DNA of 64,000 nt from Alphaproteobacteria bacterium (GCA_021296255.1 JAGWAU010000006.1:85216-149215), one strand, 5' to 3'. Numbered from the stretch's first letter, positions 43,810 through 53,097 are shown. Translations and numbers: made by a program. Notes: generated by a model not told the origin, from the letters alone.

Positions 43810-44727
43810 CTACAGGAAGACCACCGCGAGGCCCATGACGATCAGCAGCCACAAGCACGCTTGGCGGTAGACCTCGTTGGATGCCCGTCTGAACATCCAG
43901 GCGCCGAGCCACGTGGGCAGTGCGAATGGCGGGATCAGCAAAACGCCGAGAACGAGTGAGCTCAAATCCGCACCGCCTGCGAGCGTGACCCCAACCATGG
44001 TGAGGGCCGCCATGACCCCGAGGACGATCAAGATATTGGCGCGCTGAACGGCAGCTCCGATGCGTCCCGACAGGTAGTAGATACTCGCCCCCGGGGCGCC
44101 CATGCCGAAGAAACCCGTGGTGAAGCCCGTGAACGACCCGGCCGCCGCACTTGTCAACATGTTGCGGGGACCGTCGTAGTTCCAGCCGCGAATCATGACG
44201 AGCGCGACCAGAATGACGATTGCGCCCATCAGACGCCGGGTGACGCCGGAATCGACGACGAACAGGAGGAAGATGCCGATGGGAACAAAGACGAACCCCA
44301 TGAGGCTCGCCGGAATGACGTCCGGCCAGTCCGCGTCACGCATCGCTTCGGGAAGCAGCAATACGTATCCGAGGGTGGCGAGACCGATGCCGACGGCGAT
44401 GGCTTCCGCCGGACCGTAGACGAACGTAAGCAACGGAATCATGACGAGGCTTGATCCGAAGCCGGTGAAGCCATTGAGCAGGCCGCCCAAGGCCGCCACC
44501 GTCACGGCATAGGCGAACTCCGGCCGCCGGTACTCGTCCGGGTCCATGCCCCGAGCGGTTGCCAGTTCCGCGAACGTCGTTCCCGACGTCATCCAGTACC
44601 AGACACCCATCGCCGCGCACATGACGCTCGATCCGATGCACAGGAGAAGCAGCGATCTTCTGAAGGCCGTGTCGAACAAGTGTCCTCCGGGCGGTTCCGT
44701 CACAACCATGCCTCCACCGGGATGCAT
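43810..44727 (-). CDS. TauE/SafE-family permease, possible sulfite/organosulfonate exporter
   Basis: 305 residues with eight to nine hydrophobic segments. It has the two half-repeats of the family: GGLLNGFTGFGSSLVMIPLL and GSFTGFTTGFFGMGAPGASIYYLSG. TauE of taurine-degrading bacteria exports sulfite or sulfoacetate, but the family is broad. The presence of sulfonate-type genes elsewhere in the window makes a sulfur role plausible, not proven. It has a long N-terminus; ATG 44709 is an alternative start. Confidence 0.8.
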   Translation of the reverse strand: MHPGGGMVVTEPPGGHLFDTAFRRSLLLLCIGSSVMCAAMGVWYWMTSGTTFAELATARGMDPDEYRRPEFAYAVTVAALGGLLNGFTGFGSSLVMIPLLTFVYGPAEAIAVGIGLATLGYVLLLPEAMRDADWPDVIPASLMGFVFVPIGIFLLFVVDSGVTRRLMGAIVILVALVMIRGWNYDGPRNMLTSAAAGSFTGFTTGFFGMGAPGASIYYLSGRIGAAVQRANILIVLGVMAALTMVGVTLAGGADLSSLVLGVLLIPPFALPTWLGAWMFRRASNEVYRQACLWLLIVMGLAVVFL

Positions 44728-44906
44728 CGGATCGAGAGACCGTTCCAGACTCCAGCCGAACCCGTTCGTGTCTCATCCCGATGATGCTGTCGAGCCCCGA
44801 GCGGAACAAGGCGTTGGAAAACATTTCGCTACGCACCCGCCTGTTTTTGCTCTACTTTTCCGCGGTCCTGAGGGTCAGACGGTGAAATCTGCAGGCCGGT
44901 GGAGCG

Positions 44907-45893
44907 ATGTTCGGGGTACCGTCCGGAAAAACGCCTGAGGCCATCGGGTTCTTCATGGTCCCGAGCTTCTCGATGATCGCCTTCGCGTCGGCGATCGAGC
45001 CGCTACGCCTAGCCAACCGCCTCAGCGACAAGGCCCTCTACGAGTGGATGCTCATTTCCGGTGACGGGGGTCCCGTCACCGCCAGCAACGGAATCTCGGT
45101 CAATCCCCATTTCGCCATATCCGAGATCGATAGCGGGATGGCGAAACGGCAGATTCCGACTCTCATCCTGGTCAGCGGAGTCGGCGCCGAAGTCTACAAC
45201 AACCCGGACACATTCGCGTGGCTGCGACGCCTTGACCGCCAGGGCACCGATATCGGGGCGTTATGCACGGCCGCGCACGTGCTAGCCCGCGCCGGTTTGC
45301 TCGATGGCAAGGTCTGTACCCTGCATTGGGAAAACATTCCGAGCTTCCGGGAGACCTACCCGGACATCGAAGTCACCGACGATCTGTTCGAGATCGACGG
45401 CAACCGCTTCACCTGTTCCGGCGGGACGGCGGCTCTTGACATGATGCTCCATCTCATCCGCGCGGAGCACGGCGAGGAGTTGGCGACCCGCGTCTCCGAG
45501 GAATGCATCCTCGACCGCGTGCGCGGAGGACAGGACCACCAGCGCATGCCCCTGGCCGTCCGCCTCGGCGTCGACAACCGCAAGCTGATCGACTCCATCC
45601 ACATGATGGAAACCCATCTCGAAGAGCCGCTCTCCCAGGAGGAGCTCGCCGCGGCCGTCGGTATTTCCCGCCGCCAGCTGGAGCGCTTGTTCCAGCGGCA
45701 CGTGGGGCGCCCTCCCAACCGCCACTACATGCAACTGCGTCTCGACCGGGCGCGCAAGCTTCTGCTGCAAACCGACATGGCCATCGTCGACGTGGCGATG
45801 GCCTGCGGATTCGTCTCCGCCTCGCATTTCGCCAAGTGCTACCGGCAGTTTTACGGCGTGACACCACGTCAGGCGCGGGTCAACGGCCTTTAG
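44907..45893 (+). CDS. GlxA-family transcriptional regulator (DJ-1/PfpI domain plus AraC HTH)
   Basis: 328 residues. A DJ-1/PfpI-like amidotransferase domain (residues about 10-180; GALCTAAHVLARAGLLDGKVCTLHWE) has AraC-type helix-turn-helix motifs after it (SQEELAAAVGISRRQLERLF, AMACGFVSASHFAKCYRQFYGVTPRQ). This is the layout of GbdR and CdhR, activators of glycine betaine and carnitine use in Pseudomonas. It sits among DMGDH-, Rieske- and MTHFR-like genes, so a similar quaternary-amine signal is a fair guess. Its stop overlaps that of the convergent MTHFR-like gene by a few bases. Confidence 0.87.
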   Translation: MFGVPSGKTPEAIGFFMVPSFSMIAFASAIEPLRLANRLSDKALYEWMLISGDGGPVTASNGISVNPHFAISEIDSGMAKRQIPTLILVSGVGAEVYNNPDTFAWLRRLDRQGTDIGALCTAAHVLARAGLLDGKVCTLHWENIPSFRETYPDIEVTDDLFEIDGNRFTCSGGTAALDMMLHLIRAEHGEELATRVSEECILDRVRGGQDHQRMPLAVRLGVDNRKLIDSIHMMETHLEEPLSQEELAAAVGISRRQLERLFQRHVGRPPNRHYMQLRLDRARKLLLQTDMAIVDVAMACGFVSASHFAKCYRQFYGVTPRQARVNGL

Positions 45894-46861
45894 AACGGTT
45901 GGGGACTCCCACATCCGTCGTTTGCGCGGGCCTGACACCGATCCTCCGACATGGACGCAAGGCTTTCGATCCAGCCAGCGGTGCGCTTCAACCCACCGAA
46001 CGGATAGATGTGCAGGGAACCGAGCCCAACCTCCGGGTGTGCGGCAGCGTACGCCGCGAGGTCGAGGACCATGCGGCTGGAATCCGCTACGCGCGCCGCG
46101 CTGGCAAACCCCTTGCCGTGGCGCAACAGTAGTCTCATGGAGGGACCGATACCGCACATCTTCGCATACCGCATCAAGGTGCCGACGCGGGCCGGGCCGG
46201 GCACGCCCACGTGAACGGGCAAGCGCACGCCGGACGCACGCACCCGCCGCAGCCAATCGATCACGGGCGCGGCGCCGAAGGCGAACTGGGTGATCACGAA
46301 CACGTTGAGCCCTGCTCGCACGGAGTGATCCTGCTTTCGAATCAACGCGTCCAGTAGTTCGCCGTCGGAGACGTGAGGATGACCTTCGGGATATCCGCCG
46401 ATGCCGACACGCGTGATGCGGTGTTCGGACAGCAGGCCGGTTTCGAGAAGCTGCAAGGCGGAACCGAAAGGGCCCCTCGGCGATGCGACGTCGCCACCGA
46501 TGACGAGAAGCTGATCGACCGCCGCCTCGGACCTCAAACGCCGCAACAGCCGATCCAATGAGCCGGTATCCGGCATTCCCCGCGCCGCGATGTGGGGGAC
46601 CGGCACCATGCCCCGCTCCCGCAGTGCGACCGCAGCGGCGATCGTCTCATCCGCCACGGCGCCCGGCAGCCAGGGGACGAAGACGCGCGTTTCCCGTGCA
46701 AGGAATTGGTTGACGGCGTCGTCGGTGGCCTGCGCGGGGGTCACTTCGATGGAGCGGTTCTCGAGCAGCGCGCCTAGCCCGTCCGGCCCCCGCACATGCG
46801 CCTCTCCATCGCGTCCCGGGATCGGGCTCGCCGGAAACAGGACTACCATGGCGCACCTCAT
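45890..46861 (-). CDS. Methylenetetrahydrofolate reductase-family protein
   Basis: 323 residues, MetF-like TIM barrel. RSIEVTPAQ keeps the Glu of the MetF N-terminal block, followed by VPHIAARGM, LLVIGGDVASPRGPF, GIGGYPEGHP and NVFVITQFAFGAAPVIDWLRRVRASGV, the family order. It would interconvert methylene- and methyl-tetrahydrofolate, suited to one-carbon units delivered by the GcvT-type enzymes here. ATG 46861 and ATG 46849 are both possible; GAGGTG fits the latter. Housekeeping metF is normally close to metE/metH, which are absent here. Confidence 0.83.
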   Translation of the reverse strand: MRCAMVVLFPASPIPGRDGEAHVRGPDGLGALLENRSIEVTPAQATDDAVNQFLARETRVFVPWLPGAVADETIAAAVALRERGMVPVPHIAARGMPDTGSLDRLLRRLRSEAAVDQLLVIGGDVASPRGPFGSALQLLETGLLSEHRITRVGIGGYPEGHPHVSDGELLDALIRKQDHSVRAGLNVFVITQFAFGAAPVIDWLRRVRASGVRLPVHVGVPGPARVGTLMRYAKMCGIGPSMRLLLRHGKGFASAARVADSSRMVLDLAAYAAAHPEVGLGSLHIYPFGGLKRTAGWIESLASMSEDRCQARANDGCGSPQPF

Positions 46862-47054
46862 TCGACGGAGATGGACGAGTCCGGACCGTCATCGCCCGAA
46901 GCGGCGACAAAATAATCGAAAACCGTCCGCATACTGCCTCGTGCGCGACCCCTGCCCTCCCGATTGCGACGCTCCGCTTGGAGGGCGGTCGCGCGAGACC
47001 CGCGCCGGTGCTAGATTCGACTGAACGCACGATTGAGAATCCGCGGAAACCACC

Positions 47055-48245
47055 ATGCCATCACGATCGGCCGCGACCTGGGAACGCCCCCCTCCTCTTC
47101 CCGACGGTCACTACGTCAGTGGCCGCGTGTATCACGACGAACAGATTTTCGCCGAAGAGCGCGAACACATATTCAGGAAGGTGTGGCACTTCGTCTGTCA
47201 CGAGAGCGAGGTGGCGGAAGCCTTCGATTTCCGCACCGTCGAGCGCGCCGACGTGCCGCTGTTAGTGGTCCGGGGCGAAGACGGCCACATCCGCACTTTC
47301 ATCAACGTCTGCTCCCACCGCGGCGCGCGGGTGGCGATGGAGCCCGGCGGCAACGCCCGCACCTTCACCTGCTTCTACCATCACTGGACATACGACACCG
47401 AGGGGTCCTGCGTCTCCATGCCGCGCCCCGAGGGCTACGACCATACTCCGATTCGCAAGGAGGACATGGGACTGCGAGAGGTGAAGACGGATGTGAAATG
47501 GGGCTTCGTCTTCGTCAACCTCGACGACGACTGCGCGCCGCTCGACGATTTCCTCGGCGGGGCCCTCGACATCTTCGATCGGGTTCTGCCCAACGCGGAG
47601 CTCGAGGTGTTCCACTATCACCGCGCCGAGATCGACGCCAACTGGAAGGCCTATCAGGAGACCATCGTCGATCTTTACCACGAGTTCATGCACGTGATCC
47701 TTCGCGACACCCAGATGCCCGCCGCGAGCATGGACGACCGCGAGATGCGTACCTACGCGAACGGTCATGTCACCATCGCCGGACTCAAGGCGGACTACGA
47801 GAAGTACGTGGGTTGGGGCCACCGCGACGACTCGACGTGCTTCCCCGGCCTCGAGCCGGACGACGCCCGTTTCGCGCCACTTTTTCCCGCCCAGACCTTC
47901 ATCACGCGGGGCACGGTCATGCGGATCGACACGGTGCAGCCGGTCACGGCCCACAAATGCCTGATCGAGTCCCGCGGGCTCGGCTTGAAGGGCGAGTCGC
48001 CGGAAGACCGCATGATGCGGATCGATCAGCACAACGAGTACTGGGGCCCGTTCGGCCGCAACGTTACGGAGGACGCGTTCGCCGCCGAGGGTTGCGAAGT
48101 CTCGTTCGGCAAGGGTGCGGCCCTGCGCGGCATCATCGCCCGCGACGAAGGCGGCAAGGGCCAGTGCGACTCAGGCCTCCGCGGGTTCTGGGCGGAATGG
48201 AGCCGGCGCATGGGCCGCCCGGCGAGCCACCCGACCAACGACTGA
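47055..48245 (+). CDS. Rieske ring-hydroxylating dioxygenase alpha subunit (second copy)
   Basis: 396 residues with Rieske ligands Cys86-x-His88 (VCSHRGA) and Cys106-x2-His109 (CFYHHW), and the iron block DLYHEFMHVIL. It is a clear paralogue of the alpha subunit at 37193, sharing HFVCHESEVAEAFDFR at the N-terminus and GLGLKGESPEDRMMR near the end. The beta subunit gene follows after 10 bp. No ferredoxin is encoded beside it, so it may share the ferredoxin/reductase at 38587-40045. Starts with ATG 47055 without a strong ribosome site. Confidence 0.87.
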   Translation: MPSRSAATWERPPPLPDGHYVSGRVYHDEQIFAEEREHIFRKVWHFVCHESEVAEAFDFRTVERADVPLLVVRGEDGHIRTFINVCSHRGARVAMEPGGNARTFTCFYHHWTYDTEGSCVSMPRPEGYDHTPIRKEDMGLREVKTDVKWGFVFVNLDDDCAPLDDFLGGALDIFDRVLPNAELEVFHYHRAEIDANWKAYQETIVDLYHEFMHVILRDTQMPAASMDDREMRTYANGHVTIAGLKADYEKYVGWGHRDDSTCFPGLEPDDARFAPLFPAQTFITRGTVMRIDTVQPVTAHKCLIESRGLGLKGESPEDRMMRIDQHNEYWGPFGRNVTEDAFAAEGCEVSFGKGAALRGIIARDEGGKGQCDSGLRGFWAEWSRRMGRPASHPTND

Positions 48246-48255
48246 CCGCGCCTCC

Positions 48256-48717
48256 GTGTCTGCCAGCAACGACGCCGTCCGCGAGCTGATCTATCGCTCG
48301 TGCCGTTGTCTGGATACCCACGACTTCGACGGCTACATCGCGCTTTGCGCACCGGCGTTCCGCTATCGGATAACGGTCTACAGCCCCGAGCTGCGCAAGG
48401 AGATGATTTGGCTCAACCACGACCGGGACCGGCTCGCTGCGCTTCTGGCCGCCGTGCCCCGTCACCTGGCGCGCCTCGGATCCCTGCAGCGCAACGCGAC
48501 CGTCTACACCATCGAGCGGGATGGAACCGAGGGACCGGCTCGGGTCACGTCGGCTTTTTCGGTCTTCAACATCGACAACGAAGGCCGGCCCAGCGTCTTC
48601 GCCGTCGGGCACTATCACGACACGGTCGACGTCGGCGGCGAGCGGCCGCTGCTCGTCGCGCGCAACGCCCGCCTCGCGTCCCGCGACCTCGGCATCGGCT
48701 CTCACGTCCCCATTTGA
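48256..48717 (+). CDS. Aromatic-ring-hydroxylating dioxygenase beta subunit (second copy), GTG start
   Basis: 153 residues, NTF2-like small subunit: IYRSCRCLDTHDFDGYIALCAPAFRYRITVYS and NATVYTIERDGTEGPARV mirror the beta subunit at 36676. The start is GTG 48256 (VSASNDAVREL), ten bases behind the alpha stop; upstream ATG codons in the frame lie inside the alpha gene. Works as structural partner of the alpha subunit. Confidence 0.83.
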   Translation: MSASNDAVRELIYRSCRCLDTHDFDGYIALCAPAFRYRITVYSPELRKEMIWLNHDRDRLAALLAAVPRHLARLGSLQRNATVYTIERDGTEGPARVTSAFSVFNIDNEGRPSVFAVGHYHDTVDVGGERPLLVARNARLASRDLGIGSHVPI

Positions 48718-48786
48718 GCGCCCGATACCGAGCCGCTAGATTGTCCTGTCCGCCCGATACCGATACGTCGCGTTCGAGATGACACC

Positions 48787-49512
48787 ATGAGCCGAACCGC
48801 CATCGTCACCGGAGCGAGCCGGGGCATCGGTCGCGCCATCACGGAACGTCTCATCGAAGAGGGCTGGCGCATTTACAACTTCGACCGCGAGCCGCCCAGT
48901 GAACGCCAGGACCTTCGGGACCAATGGGTCGAGGTCGACCTGACCGAGCCGGTTTCCCTCGAGGAGGCGCTCGACCGCATTCTCGCGGAGGGGCCCGTGC
49001 TCGGCGTGGTGAACAACGCGGGAATCGTCGGCCGCCAGTCGATCGATGAATTCACGCCGGAGGTATTCGACCGGGTGCTCGCCACCAACACGCGCAGCGC
49101 CGGGCAGATCGTTCGGGCCGTCGTGCCGGGCATGCGCGAGGCGCAATTCGGGCGCATCGTCAATATCTCGAGCCGCGCCAGCTTGGGCAAGCACGACCGC
49201 AGCTCCTATGCCGCCGCCAAGGCCGGACTGATCGCCATGTCGAAGGTCTGGACGCTCGAACTCGCCGGCGACGGCATCACCTGCAATGCCATCGGTCCCG
49301 GTCCCATCAAGACCCAACTGTGGATGGCCGCCAATCCCGCCGACGATCCCCGCACGACGGCGCTCGTCGAGAGCGTGCCGGTGGGCCGCATGGGCGAACC
49401 GAGGGACATCGCCAACGCGGTCGCCTTCTTCATGGACGAACGCTCGAGCTTCGTCACCGGGCAGATCCTGTACGTCTGCGGCGGCATCACCGTGGCCCGA
49501 GGCGGCGCCTAG
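48787..49512 (+). CDS. SDR-family dehydrogenase, possible cis-diol dehydrogenase
   Basis: 241 residues, classical FabG-like SDR: TGASRGIG (about 8-15), VVNNAGIVG, NISSRASLGKHDRSSYAAAKAG with the Ser, Tyr and Lys triad. Placed 69 bp after a Rieske alpha/beta pair, so it could oxidise the cis-dihydrodiol product; this is inference. Alternatively a ketoreductase of another pathway. Confidence 0.88.
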   Translation: MSRTAIVTGASRGIGRAITERLIEEGWRIYNFDREPPSERQDLRDQWVEVDLTEPVSLEEALDRILAEGPVLGVVNNAGIVGRQSIDEFTPEVFDRVLATNTRSAGQIVRAVVPGMREAQFGRIVNISSRASLGKHDRSSYAAAKAGLIAMSKVWTLELAGDGITCNAIGPGPIKTQLWMAANPADDPRTTALVESVPVGRMGEPRDIANAVAFFMDERSSFVTGQILYVCGGITVARGGA

Positions 49513-49581
49513 CCCGATTCCGGGTGGGCCGGGAACCGCTCCGGTTTGCGGAACCCGGTCACGGCTCCTTAAGCTGATCGC

Positions 49582-50385
49582 ATGAGCAACCCGCAACCGT
49601 TCGAAGTCTTCGGCATCCGCTATGCACGGCATGAAGGATGGCCGATCCCGGTCTATTTCGAACGCACGTCCGGGCGCGACACGATGGTCATGGACTTCTT
49701 CTGCTGGGTGGCGATCGGCCCCGAACGCACCGTCTTCATCGATACCGGCTTCGACGCCGACGAAGGAAGGTTCCGAGGTCACGAGTTCCTGCGCTGCCCC
49801 GCCGACACCCTCTCGGAACTGGGCGCGGACACGACTCGGGCGACGGACCTCGTCCTTACCCACCTCCACTACGATCACGCGGGCAATCTCGACAAGTTTC
49901 CGAGTGCGACGTTGCACCTCCAGGAGAAAGAGATCGCCTTCGTCACCGGCCGCCGCATGAATACCCGCAATTTCAGACGCGCCTATCAATCGGACCACAT
50001 CGAGCTAGTGTTGCGCGCGATCTACGATCGCCGCGCCACTCTGTACGACGGCGACTCGGAGATCACGCCCGGATTGTCGATCCACCGGGTCGGCGGACAC
50101 ACCATGGGCATGCAGGTGGTGCGCGTGTTCACCAAACGCGGCTGGGTCGCGCTGGCCTCCGACGCGATTCACTACTACGAGGAGCTCGAGCGGTCCGTGC
50201 CCTGGACGAATGCCGTCGACATCGACGAGATGATTCATGCCCACGACATCCTCAGGGACATCGCGGAGTCCACCGATCACATCGTTGCCGCCCACGACCC
50301 GAAGGTGCTTCGGCAATATCCGGCACCGACCGCCGACCTCGAAGGATTCGCCGTCCGCCTTGATGTGGAACCGAGGGCCGGCTAG
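49582..50385 (+). CDS. MBL-fold metallo-hydrolase, AHL-lactonase-like
   Basis: 267 residues. The zinc motif is intact (LTHLHYDHAGN, His-x-His-x-Asp-His, about residues 94-99) with HRVGGHTMGMQVV and ALASDAIHYY providing the later His and Asp. This pattern fits the N-acyl homoserine lactonase-like group, which opens lactone rings, but relatives act on many esters. It is part of a plus-strand run from the Rieske pair to the amidohydrolase. Confidence 0.86.
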   Translation: MSNPQPFEVFGIRYARHEGWPIPVYFERTSGRDTMVMDFFCWVAIGPERTVFIDTGFDADEGRFRGHEFLRCPADTLSELGADTTRATDLVLTHLHYDHAGNLDKFPSATLHLQEKEIAFVTGRRMNTRNFRRAYQSDHIELVLRAIYDRRATLYDGDSEITPGLSIHRVGGHTMGMQVVRVFTKRGWVALASDAIHYYEELERSVPWTNAVDIDEMIHAHDILRDIAESTDHIVAAHDPKVLRQYPAPTADLEGFAVRLDVEPRAG

Positions 50386-50403
50386 ACACGAGAGGGGACG
50401 CCG

Positions 50404-51270
50404 ATGATCGTCGACATGCGCCTGCGCCCCCCGCTCGAGAGCTGGGTCGACAAACCGCAATTCCAGCGCGGCTCGGAGGCGAAGTATTATCCGTCCCGAA
50501 TCGGGTTTCCCCGTCCGCCATCGGCCGAGCGGCGGTCGATCGAACTGCTCCTCCGGGAAATGGACGCCGCCGGCATCCGGTGGGGCGTGATCATGGGGCG
50601 GCAGTCCGCACCGCCCCTCGGCATGATCCCCAACGGCGAGATCGGGGACCTGATGGCCAGGCACCCCGACCGCTTCGTGTCGTTCACCGGAATCGATGTC
50701 AGCGCCGACACCGACGATTCCCTCGCGGAGATCGACGGGTGCTTCGAACGCCCCGGGTTCAAGGGAGTGTCCATCGAGCCCGGCGCGTCCCCGACCCCGA
50801 TGACCGCCGACGACCGGCGCCTCTATCCGATCTATGAGCACTGCCGCGACCGCGGCGTTCCCATCTCCATCACCTTGAGCGGCATGCTCGGCCAAATGGT
50901 CGGCGCGTCGTGGGAGTTCAATTCTCCCCAACCCCTCTATCGGACGGCGAAGGACTTCCCTGATCTACAGATCGTCGTCTCGCACGCCGCTTGGCCCTAT
51001 GTGCAGGAGATGCTGGGTGTCGCTTTCGTTTGCGGCAACGTATGGGTTTCACCGGACCTCTACATGGTGGGGACCAACACCCCGGGGGCGGCCGAATACG
51101 TGAAGGCCGCCAATTCCTACCTCTCGGACCGGGTGCTGTTCGGTACGGCCTATCCCAGCCGGCCCCTCGTGGAGAGCGTGCAGGCGTTCGACGAGTGGAT
51201 TTTCGAGCCCGGCGTCAAGGAACAGGTGCTCGGGCTCAACGCCCTGCGACTGATGCAGATGGACGCCTGA
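50404..51270 (+). CDS. Amidohydrolase-2-like protein lacking the N-terminal HxH metal motif
   Basis: 288 residues with the TIM-barrel features of amidohydrolase family 2: FVSFTGIDVS, YPIYEHCRDRGVPISI, LQIVVSHAAWPYVQEML and RVLFGTAYPSRPL. The first strand reads MIVDMRLRPP where metal-dependent members have D-x-H-x-H. So metal binding is altered or absent and the activity is uncertain. GGGGACG lies before ATG 50404. It follows the MBL gene by 18 bp, so they form one operon. Confidence 0.8.
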   Translation: MIVDMRLRPPLESWVDKPQFQRGSEAKYYPSRIGFPRPPSAERRSIELLLREMDAAGIRWGVIMGRQSAPPLGMIPNGEIGDLMARHPDRFVSFTGIDVSADTDDSLAEIDGCFERPGFKGVSIEPGASPTPMTADDRRLYPIYEHCRDRGVPISITLSGMLGQMVGASWEFNSPQPLYRTAKDFPDLQIVVSHAAWPYVQEMLGVAFVCGNVWVSPDLYMVGTNTPGAAEYVKAANSYLSDRVLFGTAYPSRPLVESVQAFDEWIFEPGVKEQVLGLNALRLMQMDA

Positions 51271-51329
51271 CCCTCAACCCCTCGCGCCGAAGCGCCGAAA
51301 GCGTGGGTATTCGGGACGGGGTGAATGCG

Positions 51330-52709
51330 TCAATTCAGATAGCCGAGGAAACGCCACCAGAGATAGCTGACGGGCGTGAGCACGAGGAGACCTGTCAGGC
51401 CCACCGCGAGGCACGTCCGCGTGAGCTGCGCGTTGGGCACGTTGCAAACCGCGCCCACGATCAGCAGAGGTCCCATCTGGTAGGGTAGCAGGTAGTTCGA
51501 ATACCCGACCGCGTGCATGTTCAGGACGGTCGCTACCGGAAGCCCCGAAGCCTCCGCGATGCTCCCCGAAAGAGGCACCATGACGGCCGCGATACCCGGC
51601 GCCGTGATGAGGAACTGGACCACCGTATCGATCAGGATCACCGCTGCAAACGTCATGACGTCGTGGCCCGGCTCGAAAGCGACGGCGGCGTGAAGTTCCC
51701 GCCCGATGATCTCGCCGAGTCCGACATGGTCCACCAGGGCCCCGACCCCGAGGATGGCAGCGGTGAGGAAGATGGGGACGAAATTGATGTTGCCGGCGAA
51801 GATGGTCCGGGGCAGCACGCCTATGACCGGCAACATGCAAGCCAGCGCTGCCGCCAGGGCGATCCACGCTGGCGAGACCTGATGCGCGAAATCGGTCATC
51901 CAGGCCAACAGCGCCAGTACGAGGAACAGTCCCAGACGCTTCTCGTCCGCCGAGGCTGGCGCATCGGTCGTCCCTTGGTCGGAGAATGTCGGGCGGTCGG
52001 GGAACATCACCACGATCGCCCCGACGATCACCAGCGCCTTGAGGACGCCCAGCGTCGGAAAATGCAGCAGCAGGTAGGGTCCATAGGTCAGCACGACTCC
52101 GTAGACGCTTTCCGCCCCGCCCATCAGCACCAGATTGGGCACGTTTGCCGGCAGGATCCCGGCCGCAGGCGACGAGGTCCCGAAACCCATGGCCAGCACG
52201 ACTCCGAGATAGCCGTTGCTGCCCGGCCGGAAGCCGAGCCGCTCGGCCAGCGCCATCGCGATCGGAGCCAGCAGGACGATCCGCCCCATGCTCGAGGGCA
52301 TGAGGAATGCCAGCACGACGCCGACGGTGACCATACCGGCGATCACGCCGGCGTAACCGAAGGTGAAGCGCCGGGCGAACGCGTTGGCGATGCGCGCGCC
52401 GAGCCCCGTGGTCTGCACGGCGGCGCCGATCACCAGGCCGCCGAAGACCGTCCAGTTCGCCGCGGAATGGAACCCGGAAAAGACGACCTCGGCGGGCGCC
52501 ACGACCAGCAGCATGGCCAGGAGGAAGAACAGGAGAGAGGTCAGGATCTCCGGGATGATGGCCGTCGCCCACAACGCCAGCACCGCCACGATCAGCGCCG
52601 CGCTGTTGGCCTGGCTGACGCCGAGATCGAAGGGCCGCGCGACGGCGATCCAGAGGGCGGCCGCGCCGGCCGCGGCCGCGACGACATGGCGCAGGCGGAA
52701 TACGTCCAT
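51330..52709 (-). CDS. SLC13/DASS-type anion permease
   Basis: 459 residues with about twelve hydrophobic segments. Two SLC13-like repeats are suggested by AFLMPSSMGRIVLLAPIAMAL with GFGTSSPAAGILPANVPN, and by FLITAPGIAAVMVPLSGSIAEASGLP with GYSNYLLPYQMGPLLI. Family members carry dicarboxylates, sulfate or sulfonates with sodium. ATG 52709 is preferred; GTG 52733 adds eight residues. Convergent to the amidohydrolase gene with no strong terminator. Substrate unknown. Confidence 0.82.
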   Translation of the reverse strand: MDVFRLRHVVAAAAGAAALWIAVARPFDLGVSQANSAALIVAVLALWATAIIPEILTSLLFFLLAMLLVVAPAEVVFSGFHSAANWTVFGGLVIGAAVQTTGLGARIANAFARRFTFGYAGVIAGMVTVGVVLAFLMPSSMGRIVLLAPIAMALAERLGFRPGSNGYLGVVLAMGFGTSSPAAGILPANVPNLVLMGGAESVYGVVLTYGPYLLLHFPTLGVLKALVIVGAIVVMFPDRPTFSDQGTTDAPASADEKRLGLFLVLALLAWMTDFAHQVSPAWIALAAALACMLPVIGVLPRTIFAGNINFVPIFLTAAILGVGALVDHVGLGEIIGRELHAAVAFEPGHDVMTFAAVILIDTVVQFLITAPGIAAVMVPLSGSIAEASGLPVATVLNMHAVGYSNYLLPYQMGPLLIVGAVCNVPNAQLTRTCLAVGLTGLLVLTPVSYLWWRFLGYLN

Positions 52710-52815
52710 GGGAACCCGAACCACGCCGTTCACGCCGGCCGGCTCGCGATACGTTTGCGCCGGGAGCGTGCCAGAGACGGTGCAGGAGGGCTTCCGTTCC
52801 GGCGATCGTTGGAGT

Positions 52816-53097
52816 TCAAGAGATCCTGGGGTTCAGCAAGAGCGGAAGCCAGGGCGCCGGGGGCAAGCAACCGTCTCCCATGGGGAAGGGCTTGCCGTTT
52901 CGGTCGACCGGCGGTTGCGCGTTCAGCCGGTCGTAATAGCGCTGGATGTGAATCGGGTTCGTCTTGTCGAACGGCTCGACCAGCCGCTCCGGCTTGGACA
53001 TCGAGCCCATGGCCGGTTCCGCCTCGTCCGCGAGCGCGGGCCCTGCGGCCACCAAGGTCAGACAGAACAGCGCGAGGACCGCGCGCCGGACAGGCAT
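52816..53097 (-). CDS. Small secreted protein of unknown function
   Basis: 93 residues with a clear signal peptide (PVRRAVLALFCLTLVAAGPALADEA, cleavage after ALA) and a short mature part rich in Pro, with HIQRYYDRLNAQPPVDRNG. A family is not recognised. ATG 53097 is used; the two GTG codons before it give the same frame. Located upstream of the SLC13 gene in the same direction, 107 bp apart. Confidence 0.55.
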   Translation of the reverse strand: MPVRRAVLALFCLTLVAAGPALADEAEPAMGSMSKPERLVEPFDKTNPIHIQRYYDRLNAQPPVDRNGKPFPMGDGCLPPAPWLPLLLNPRIS

